Source: CAUYXJ01 sp963577065 (GTDB lineage: Bacteria > Chloroflexota > Dehalococcoidia > Tepidiformales > Tepidiformaceae). Taken from it: 17,708 nucleotides of DNA. Under the pieces are notes generated by a model that was not told the origin of the DNA, searched no databases, and saw only the letters and a list, made by a program, of their open reading frames with translations. The translations under genes were made by a program, and so were the position numbers. This document shows positions 7,814 through 13,842 of this stretch, piece by piece (position 1 is the first letter of the stretch; every line of letters starts with the position of its first letter). The stretch spans positions 1 through 17,708 of the forward strand of contig CAUYXJ010000062.1 of the NCBI GenBank assembly GCA_963577065.1, given 5' to 3'.

Positions 7814-8332
7814 ATGGGCGCCCTGATCGACCACCTGAAGTCGCTGGCAGCCGGTGGTGCGAGCATCGAAGCGGCGACGGCGGCCGCGGAGACGGAGCTC
7901 GCCGGCGGCGAGCTCCTCCGCACAGAGCTGGAGGAGCCCGAGGCCGCGATCGCGGCCGCGACGGCGGAGACGGACGCCCTCAACCAAGAGATCCGCGGGG
8001 CGCTCCGGCGCTTCCCCGCGAGCCAGAGCGGCGGCTTCCACCGCACGGACCTCGACCCTCGCGCGATGGCTGTGCTGGCGACGCTCGCCTACGCTCGCCG
8101 CAGCGGCGTGTACTTCCCCAATGACCTGAAGGAGATGGCCGCAGAGGGTCGCGTCGCGCAGGAATGGCACGCGCGCGAGTCGGTTCGTATCCGCGTGCTG
8201 CTCACGATCCTGCCGATGTTCATCGCCGCCATCGAGCGGCGCGAGCTGATCCCGGCCGAGTTCGCCACCGGTATCACCGCGCTCGCCGAGCGGCTCGGCC
8301 GCGTCCGCATTCCCCAAGCCGCGAGGCCGTGA
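7814..8332 (+). CDS. Hypothetical helical protein coupled to a CMD-like gene
   Basis: A 172-residue protein that I do not recognise. It looks mainly alpha-helical. The N-terminal half is rich in Ala and Glu and may form a helical bundle or short coiled coil. The middle (residues about 75-100) holds MAVLATLAYARRSGVYF, and a later segment (about 125-142) is hydrophobic, RVLLTILPMFIAAIERR. There is no signal peptide and no obvious catalytic motif. Third-position GC is high like its neighbours, and its TGA overlaps the GTG of the next gene, so I believe it is a real gene translated together with the CMD-like protein. A partner or substrate-binding role is possible but unproven. Confidence 0.7.
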   Translation: MGALIDHLKSLAAGGASIEAATAAAETELAGGELLRTELEEPEAAIAAATAETDALNQEIRGALRRFPASQSGGFHRTDLDPRAMAVLATLAYARRSGVYFPNDLKEMAAEGRVAQEWHARESVRIRVLLTILPMFIAAIERRELIPAEFATGITALAERLGRVRIPQAARP

Positions 8333-8892
8333 GCCTCGGGCAAGACCCGGCCCGGTTGCTCGCACCCATCAGCGACAACGAGAATGCGCGCATGACCTGG
8401 CTCGAGGGAGCGGAGGGCGATCCGCCGTTCGACGCGGTCCTCGGTCTACGCCCAGAGCTCCGTGACCTCTATCGCGCCTTCTACGGCAAGCTCTGGGACG
8501 AGCAGCTCCTCCCCGCTTCGATCCTCGAACTCTGCCGCCTGCGCGTAGCCCAGCTGCACGAATGCGAGTCCGAGCTGGCGGTGCGCGACGAGGGCGCGGG
8601 TGTCGACCAGGAACAGCTCGACGCGCTCGCCCACTGGCAGGAAAGCGATCGCTTCAGCGCGGCGGAGCGCGAAGCGCTCCTCCTCGCCGAGAAGATGCCC
8701 TGGCAGCATCACGAGATCACAGACGAGGAGCACGCGGCGCTGCGCGCCCACTTCGGGGACGAGGGGACAGTCGCCCTGACGGTCGGTATCGCCCTCTTCG
8801 ATGCAAACTGCCGGCTCCGCCTGGTCCTCGGTACGGAGCCGGTCCCGATTGCGACGAAAGCCCCGGCTTCGGCCACGGGCCCGATCTACTAG
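8329..8892 (+). CDS. AhpD/carboxymuconolactone decarboxylase family protein with degenerate CxxC
   Basis: A 187-residue CMD/AhpD-like protein. The family helix LELCRLRVAQLHECESEL (about 66-83) aligns with the redox helix of AhpD relatives, and the C-terminal half (AEREALLLAEKM, DEEHAALRAHFGDEGTVALTV) also matches. The expected CxxC is CESE: C79 remains, but the second cysteine is E82. An additional C69 lies one helix turn group earlier. A standard two-cysteine peroxidase/reductase cycle is therefore unlikely; it may act with the next gene's product or have a non-redox role. The start is GTG 8329, overlapping the previous stop (GTGA), which implies translational coupling. The related CxxU-type gene follows 31 bases later, so the two look like a diverged tandem duplicate. 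Confidence 0.8.
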   Translation: MSLGQDPARLLAPISDNENARMTWLEGAEGDPPFDAVLGLRPELRDLYRAFYGKLWDEQLLPASILELCRLRVAQLHECESELAVRDEGAGVDQEQLDALAHWQESDRFSAAEREALLLAEKMPWQHHEITDEEHAALRAHFGDEGTVALTVGIALFDANCRLRLVLGTEPVPIATKAPASATGPIY

Positions 8893-8923
8893 GCATTTTC
8901 GAAGCACTGCTTGGAGGCAGCGA

Positions 8924-9442
8924 ATGTCCACGAAACCACGCGTCAGTTCGGCGATACCGGGGGAGGAGCCCAGCTTCGGCACGGCTCTCGCTCATCAGCC
9001 CGGCCTCGCCAGCGCCTTCGGGGCGCTCTACGGGGAGTTCTGGAGCAAAGGCACGCTCGACCACCGCACGAAGGAGATCACGCGGCTGCGCAACGCCCGC
9101 GTCACGGACTGCGGCTTCTGAAAGCAGGTTCGCTTCGCCGTTGCGCGTGAGCAGGGACTGACCGAAGAGCATGTCGCCGAGATCGAAGACGGGTACGAGG
9201 ACTCGGCCCTCTCCGAGCGTGACAAGGCCGCCATCGAGCTGACCGACGCGATCGTGGGCGATCCCCGGCGCGTGTCGGCGGAACTGCAAACGCGGCTGCG
9301 GGAGCACTTCAGCGATCCCCAGATCGTGGAGATGGCGCTCGGCGTGGGGCTCTTCATGAGCCTCTCGAAGGTGCTGATCACGCTGGGAATGGAGCCCGAG
9401 GAGATGGACACCACGATCGTCCCCACGCCCGGTTCCTCCTAG
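8924..9442 (+). CDS. AhpD-like (CMD family) selenoprotein candidate, in-frame UGA at residue 66
   Basis: Starting at ATG 8924, with a GGAGG six bases upstream, the frame reads EITRLRNARVTDCGF, then TGA (9119-9121), then KQVRFAVAREQGLTEEHV and continues without another stop to TAG at 9440-9442. With the TGA read as selenocysteine the protein has 172 residues, the normal family length. The UGA falls exactly on the second cysteine of the redox motif, giving C63-G-F-U66. The sequence on both sides is well conserved CMD/AhpD sequence (for example ALSERDKAAIELTDAIVGDP). AhpD-like proteins with CxxU motifs are known among bacterial selenoproteins. A probable role is thiol/selenol-dependent peroxide or disulfide reduction. 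A C-to-A sequence error or a pseudogene cannot be fully excluded. The selA/selB/selC genes are not in this window. Confidence 0.8.
9125..9160 (+). promoter_or_regulatory. Putative bacterial SECIS stem-loop after the UGA
   Basis: The hairpin begins four bases after the UGA. The lower stem pairs CAG (9125-9127) with CTG (9158-9160). A G-A mismatch and two G-U pairs follow, then C9131-G9154. The upper stem pairs 9132-9138 with 9145-9152, with bulged A9153 and U9148 on the 3' side. The six-base apical loop CGUUGC (9139-9144) has a G in its second position, 18 bases after the UGA, which fits the bacterial SECIS pattern of a loop guanine at short distance from UGA. Pairing was done by eye; folding energy was not computed. 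Confidence 0.5.
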
Positions 9443-9552
9443 CGGCTGGGGCGCCTCCCGGCAGACGAGGGCCGACCTTTCCGGTAGCATCGGGGCACCC
9501 GCAGGGGCCCCTCCCGAGGCAGAATCACGAAAACGAACCTAGGAGCGAAGTC
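9443..9552. other. Intergenic region before the Rieske oxygenase
   Basis: This 110-base gap contains a perfect 10-base palindrome AGGGGCCCCT (9503-9512) and a TAGCAT (9485-9490) that could be a weak -10 box without a good -35. An AGGAG at 9541-9545 serves the next gene. Confidence 0.35.
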
Positions 9553-10833
9553 GTGGTCATCGAAGCTTTAGGCACGCACACTCCGGTCGAGAAGGCCTCC
9601 GAGCCGTCGCTCGGCACCGAGCTCATCCCGAAAGAGCGCTATACGTCGAAAGCGTTCATGGAGCTCGAGTGGGAGCGCCTCTGGACGAAGGTCTGGAACA
9701 TCGCCGGCCGCGCGTCCGACATCCCCAACGTCGGTGACTATTTCACGACGGAGCTCGGCCCCGAGTCGTTCCTGATCGTCCGCGAGCAGCCCGACAAAGT
9801 GCGCGCCTTCTACAACGTCTGCCCCCACCGCGGGAACCAGATCCGGAATGCGGGCATGGGCCACGCCGAGACGTTCCAGTGCGCCTATCACTTCTTTGAG
9901 TTCAACCTCGATGGCTCGAAGAAGTTCGTCCCCGACGAGAACACCTTCACGCAGGGCGTGCCCCAGGAAACCGCGCTCATCGAAGTGCCCTGCGACACCT
10001 GGGGCGGCTTCGTCTGGTTCAACATGAACCCGGATGCGGAGTCGCTCGAGGAGTTCCTCGGCGTCGTGCCCGAGCACCTCGCGCCCTACCACTTCGAAGA
10101 GTTCGCCCTCGCTCAGGACAAGACGATCGAGTGGGATGCGAACTGGAAGGCCTCAGTCGACGCCTTCAACGAGATCTATCACGTCCAGGGCATCCACCCC
10201 CAGATGCTGCAGACCCTGAACGACATCCACGTCCAGATCGACCTCTACGAGCGGCACAACCGCTATCTCGTACCGATGGGGCTCGTGAGCCCGCGTTACC
10301 CCAATCAGGACGAAGTCACGCGCGGTCTGAAGGCGAAGCTGGCAGACGCGGGAATCGACCCGGAGAGCTTCACGGGCAGCATGGGTGACGTGCGTCCCTT
10401 CCTCCAGAAGCTGGCCCGCGAGCAGTTCGAGGCGACGGGGCTCGACGTTTCGGGCCTCAACGACGACCAGATGACGGATGACTACCACTACTACCTGTTC
10501 CCGAACATCACGCTCAACATTCACGCGGGCGGCTTCGGATTCTTCCGGCAGCGGCCCCACCCGACCGATCCGAACAAGATGTTCTACGACCTGCAGCGTT
10601 ATGTCCGAGTCCCCGCTGGCGTCGATCCACCCCCACGACCGATCCATTCGCAGCACAAGCACGGTGACATCTCCCTGGGGCTCGGGCTCGACCAGGACTC
10701 CTACAACCTGCCCCGCGTGCAGAAGGGGATGAACTCGAGCTCCTTCAAGGGCCTGCTCATCAACTATCGCGAGCGGCGTATCCGCCACATGCATCAGACG
10801 ATCGACGACTACGTCTACGGGCCCGACCGCTAG
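9553..10833 (+). CDS. Rieske [2Fe-2S] non-heme iron oxygenase, large (alpha) subunit
   Basis: A 426-residue aromatic-ring-hydroxylating-type oxygenase subunit. The Rieske cluster ligands are C90-P-H92 and C110-A-Y-H113, spaced as usual, though the normal HGW after the second pair is HFF. The mononuclear iron site is the NEIYHVQGIHP stretch (H210, H215; E207 is the likely bridge to the neighbouring subunit's Rieske centre), and D382 near the C-terminus (QDSYNLPRVQ) is the carboxylate ligand. It activates O2 to hydroxylate or demethylate an organic substrate, which cannot be identified here. The GTG start has an AGGAG seven bases upstream. A Rieske ferredoxin follows, but no small subunit or flavin reductase is in the window. 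Confidence 0.93.
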   Translation: MVIEALGTHTPVEKASEPSLGTELIPKERYTSKAFMELEWERLWTKVWNIAGRASDIPNVGDYFTTELGPESFLIVREQPDKVRAFYNVCPHRGNQIRNAGMGHAETFQCAYHFFEFNLDGSKKFVPDENTFTQGVPQETALIEVPCDTWGGFVWFNMNPDAESLEEFLGVVPEHLAPYHFEEFALAQDKTIEWDANWKASVDAFNEIYHVQGIHPQMLQTLNDIHVQIDLYERHNRYLVPMGLVSPRYPNQDEVTRGLKAKLADAGIDPESFTGSMGDVRPFLQKLAREQFEATGLDVSGLNDDQMTDDYHYYLFPNITLNIHAGGFGFFRQRPHPTDPNKMFYDLQRYVRVPAGVDPPPRPIHSQHKHGDISLGLGLDQDSYNLPRVQKGMNSSSFKGLLINYRERRIRHMHQTIDDYVYGPDR

Positions 10834-10840
10834 GCCGAGA

Positions 10841-10866
10841 GTCGCCGAAAAGCGAGCCGTGGCGAC
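10841..10866 (+). repeat. Inverted repeat between Rieske oxygenase and ferredoxin genes
   Basis: GTCGCC (10841-10846) and GGCGAC (10861-10866) can pair around a 14-base loop in the 74-base gap. It could be an intercistronic hairpin that tunes relative expression. No T-tract follows. Confidence 0.3.
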
Positions 10867-10907
10867 GGGCCGCGACTCGTTCAGGTCACGCACGAGGGAG
10901 CCGAGTT

Positions 10908-11306
10908 ATGGCCGAGCAGGTCGAAGATACGAAGACGCCGTTCATTCCCGTTGGACCGACGGACATGCTCAAGCCGGGGGAGAGCAGGATCATCGAAATC
11001 GACGACGACTCGATCGTGGTCATTCGTCTGCCGGACGGCTACTTCGCTCTCGAGAACCGCTGCTCGCACGACGATGGGCCGCTCGGCCAGGGCCGGCTCG
11101 TCGGCTACGAGATCGATTGCCCCCGTCACGGCGCCAAGTTCGATGTTCGGGACGGCAGCCCGCAGTCGCTCCCCGCGTTTCGGCCCGTCGCCTCCTTCCC
11201 CGTGCGTATCAACGAGAAGACGGACTGGGTCGAGGTGCAGTACAAGAAGCCGGAAGTCGAGGCTTTCCCGGAGGATCCGCGAGGCTTCAACTTCAATATC
11301 ACGTAA
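10908..11306 (+). CDS. Rieske [2Fe-2S] ferredoxin
   Basis: A 132-residue small Rieske protein. The cluster ligands are C52-S-H54 and C71-P-R-H74 followed by GAKFDVRDG, the standard ferredoxin form used to deliver electrons to Rieske oxygenases. The ATG start has a GAGGGAG about seven bases upstream. It sits directly after the oxygenase, so it most likely is its electron donor; a NAD(P)H-dependent ferredoxin reductase would have to come from elsewhere in the genome. The C-terminal tail of about 20 residues beyond the Rieske domain (PEVEAFPEDPRGFNFNI) is longer than in minimal ferredoxins and is unexplained. Confidence 0.93.
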   Translation: MAEQVEDTKTPFIPVGPTDMLKPGESRIIEIDDDSIVVIRLPDGYFALENRCSHDDGPLGQGRLVGYEIDCPRHGAKFDVRDGSPQSLPAFRPVASFPVRINEKTDWVEVQYKKPEVEAFPEDPRGFNFNIT

Positions 11307-11317
11307 CGGGGTGACGC

Positions 11318-12793
11318 GTGACCAAGCCGGGCGACTGGCGCGAGACCTATAAGGCGCGCCTCTGTAGCGTCGACGAGGCGATGGCGCTCATCAACGAGGG
11401 CGACCTCGTCGCCATGGGCGTCCTGACCCCGGGGCAGCTCAGCTCGGCGCTGGCAGACCGCGCAGAGCAACTCGGCAGCCTGCACGTGCGCGCCCTCGGA
11501 CCCGTCGAACCACGGCTTTTCGGCGAGGACGCGAACGGCGAGCGCGAGATCGAGCTCTTCATCGGCGAGCCGATGCGGGGCGCACACGATGCCAAGGTTG
11601 CGACCTACCTGCCCAACACCTTCATGCTCGGAATGAAGGCCCACGACTCGGCGCGGGCGGAAGCACGCATCCCCGATGTCCAGATCACCTCGTGCAGCGC
11701 GCCGAACGAGGCCGGGTACGTCCAATTCGGCGCTCATATGTGGACCCGCAAGGCCTACGCGAAGCGTTGCCGCACGGTGATCGGCATGATCGACCCGAAC
11801 ATCCCGCCTGCCCACGGCGACGCCTGGCTGCACATACGCCACTTCGACGCCCTCATCGATGGCGTGATCAAGCCCGTCGATATCGAGGCCGTCGCGGAGC
11901 GCGTGGAGACGCTCTCGGCGGAGGCGGATCGCGACGAGCTGCGTGCGCTCCTCGCAAGCGCGAGCACGGACCAGGTCGCGATCGTCGAAACCCTCTTCCA
12001 TACGCTCCCTCCGAAGATCGTGCGCCAGGCCTTCGGGCTCATGGAGGTCGACCCCGAAGCCCAGGCCATCGCGGACAACCTGCGCCCCCTGATTCGTGAC
12101 GGCGACACGATCCAGGTAGGCGTGGGCACGCCGAGCGCGCTCATGTTCAAGGCCGGTGCCTTCGACGATGCCCACTATCTCGGTGTCCATACCGAGCTCG
12201 GTTCGCCGGGTCTGGGGCAGCTCTGGGCACAGGGCAACATCGACAACTCCCGCAAGACGATCCATCGCGACCGCTGCGTGGCGGTGGCCTGGACCGGCTG
12301 CGACGGTACCGACCTGGGCATCATTCGCGACAACCCCGCGTTCGAGGTCTACGACCCCGACTACCTCCTCAACCCGACGCTCATGTCCCAAAACCGCCAG
12401 ATGACGTCCATCAACAGCGCCGTCGCCGTCGACCTGATCGGGCAGATCGCGAGCGAGGACCGTTTCGGCGGGCAGATGATCAACGGCACCGGCGGCCAGC
12501 CGGACACGCACCTCAGCGCCGCTCTCTGCCCCGACGGCCGCGCTGTCACGGTCCTCCGCTCGACCGCCCTCGCGGGCTCGCTCTCGAAGATCGTGGCGAA
12601 GCACGAAGCGGGAACGCTGATCACGATTCCCCGCTATCTGGCCGATACGATCGTGACCGAGCACGGCGTCGCCCGCCTGCTCGACAAGAACCACCGCCAA
12701 CGTGCGGCCGAACTCATCAGCGTCGCGCACCCCGACTTCCGCGGAGAGCTGCGGAAGGAGGCGTCGGCGCTCTGGGGCGAGCTCAGCCCCTAG
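11318..12793 (+). CDS. Acetyl-CoA hydrolase/transferase family CoA-transferase
   Basis: A 491-residue protein of the acetyl-CoA hydrolase / 4-hydroxybutyrate CoA-transferase family. It shows the CoA-binding-type VGVGTPSAL loop (about 267-275), the catalytic glutamate E293 in GVHTELGSPG, and the C-terminal NGTGGQPDTHLSAAL...VTVLRSTALAGSLSKIV block. It would move CoA between acids, or hydrolyse an acyl-CoA, through a glutamyl-CoA intermediate. It is longer than common members of about 430 residues, with extra sequence around 190-250 ahead of the second domain. The start is GTG 11318, 11 bases after the ferredoxin stop, so it is co-transcribed with the Rieske genes and probably activates or releases a carboxylic acid in the same pathway. 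The substrate is unknown. Confidence 0.88.
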   Translation: MTKPGDWRETYKARLCSVDEAMALINEGDLVAMGVLTPGQLSSALADRAEQLGSLHVRALGPVEPRLFGEDANGEREIELFIGEPMRGAHDAKVATYLPNTFMLGMKAHDSARAEARIPDVQITSCSAPNEAGYVQFGAHMWTRKAYAKRCRTVIGMIDPNIPPAHGDAWLHIRHFDALIDGVIKPVDIEAVAERVETLSAEADRDELRALLASASTDQVAIVETLFHTLPPKIVRQAFGLMEVDPEAQAIADNLRPLIRDGDTIQVGVGTPSALMFKAGAFDDAHYLGVHTELGSPGLGQLWAQGNIDNSRKTIHRDRCVAVAWTGCDGTDLGIIRDNPAFEVYDPDYLLNPTLMSQNRQMTSINSAVAVDLIGQIASEDRFGGQMINGTGGQPDTHLSAALCPDGRAVTVLRSTALAGSLSKIVAKHEAGTLITIPRYLADTIVTEHGVARLLDKNHRQRAAELISVAHPDFRGELRKEASALWGELSP

Positions 12794-12827
12794 CCGTGGA
12801 CCCTAGCGCCCCTCCAACTTAACTCGC

Positions 12828-12859
12828 GGCTGGCGAGGGTCTGCTGGCCTTCGCGAGCC
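12828..12859. terminator. Possible bidirectional hairpin between convergent genes
   Basis: In the 128-base convergent gap, GGCTGGCGAG (12828-12837) pairs with TTCGCGAGCC (12850-12859) with one G-G mismatch and one G-U. On the minus strand it is followed by an A/T-richer stretch (AGTTAAGTT). It lacks a clear T-run, so this is a tentative terminator for the CoA-transferase and membrane-protein transcripts. Confidence 0.35.
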
Positions 12860-12921
12860 GCCAGTCCGACCGCGGGTTGGCATGCCCAGCGAGGAGACCC
12901 GGAAGCGAAGTTGCAAAGGGA

Positions 12922-13833
12922 CTAGCGCGGTCGCTCGAACACCCCGCCGAGAGCGCGGCTGCGCTCGCCCCGCAGGCGGCGCTCCCTGTCCAGGCGGCGG
13001 TCGATGCGGGCCGCACTACGCGCGTCGTACGCCACCCAGCTGATCGCCACCGCGACGAGGGCGACCAGGAACACGAGACTGCCGCCTACCCAGAGAATCA
13101 GAATCGCCAGCCGCTGGTCGGCCATCGCGGAGATCGACCAGAGCGGAGCGTTCGCCGCGAACGTCTCATGGACGGGGGTGTTCAGGCTCAGGAACATGCC
13201 CCCGAAGAGTCCCTTGTGCGTCATCTCGACGGCCACGTAGAGGACGCGGAGCGGGTGACCCATGCGCCAAGGGACCGGGTCTGCGCAGAGCGCAGGCCAC
13301 CAGAACAGGAGTCCCACCGCCAGGAGTGTGAGCTGCTGCGCATCCCGTACGAAGACATTCGTGGCCGCTTGCTCGGTGAGCGAGGTGAATTGCCAGCTGT
13401 AGGTGACGACGGCGAAGAGCAGCCAAGCGACGATGGGCATCCCGACAACGCGCGCGAACCGGCCCCGGTAGAGGTGGCGGAGCCGCGCTCGCCCCTGCTT
13501 GCCGTTCGCCCGGAACGCCAGCGTGAGCGGCGCGCCGAGGAGGATGAGGGGCGGGGCCGCCATCGTCAGCAGGAACATCCCGGCGAAGTCGGCCCAGAGG
13601 AGCTGGTTGCCGTAGTGCTCCAGCGGCGACTGCGTCGCAACGAGGACGAGCACCAGCCCGAGCAGGAACGCGACTGCCCGCAGCCGCGAAGGCGGCACTC
13701 GCGGGCGCGCGAGAAGCACGTGCCGCAGCGCAGCGCCATACAGGCCCGCCACGACGAGCACGGCCGCATACCAGGGCGGATCGAAGGCGAAGTGCCCAAG
13801 GATCTCAGCGAGGCCGGGAGCGGTCTCGTTCAT
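12922..13833 (-). CDS. CtaG/caa3-type cytochrome c oxidase assembly family protein (divergent)
   Basis: A 303-residue polytopic membrane protein with about seven hydrophobic segments. The family stretch AAPPLILLGAPLTL (about 92-105), an LLFWWPAL segment and the late DQRLAILILWVGGS segment identify the CtaG_caa3 family, thought to help copper assembly of cytochrome oxidase. In usual members a His-Met-x-Gln-His motif precedes APPLL; here the matching positions read DFAGM, and the later conserved His/Glu-His region reads RDAQQL. The metal-binding histidines thus seem lost. The C-terminus is a basic tail. The ATG lies 9 bases after the Bat fusion gene stop, with no strong ribosome binding site, so it is the last gene of the Bat operon. 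Confidence 0.8.
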   Translation of the reverse strand: MNETAPGLAEILGHFAFDPPWYAAVLVVAGLYGAALRHVLLARPRVPPSRLRAVAFLLGLVLVLVATQSPLEHYGNQLLWADFAGMFLLTMAAPPLILLGAPLTLAFRANGKQGRARLRHLYRGRFARVVGMPIVAWLLFAVVTYSWQFTSLTEQAATNVFVRDAQQLTLLAVGLLFWWPALCADPVPWRMGHPLRVLYVAVEMTHKGLFGGMFLSLNTPVHETFAANAPLWSISAMADQRLAILILWVGGSLVFLVALVAVAISWVAYDARSAARIDRRLDRERRLRGERSRALGGVFERPR

Positions 13834-13842
13834 GCAGGACCA

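Noticed and set aside
8801..9121. Upstream extension of the selenoprotein candidate, starting at 8801
   Set aside because: It runs through the end of the preceding gene in another frame, and the ideal GGAGG spacing marks ATG 8924 as the start.
9254..9442. Separate small gene starting at ATG 9254
   Set aside because: It is the C-terminal part of the AhpD-like protein in the same frame. It has no good ribosome binding site and begins in the middle of a family domain.
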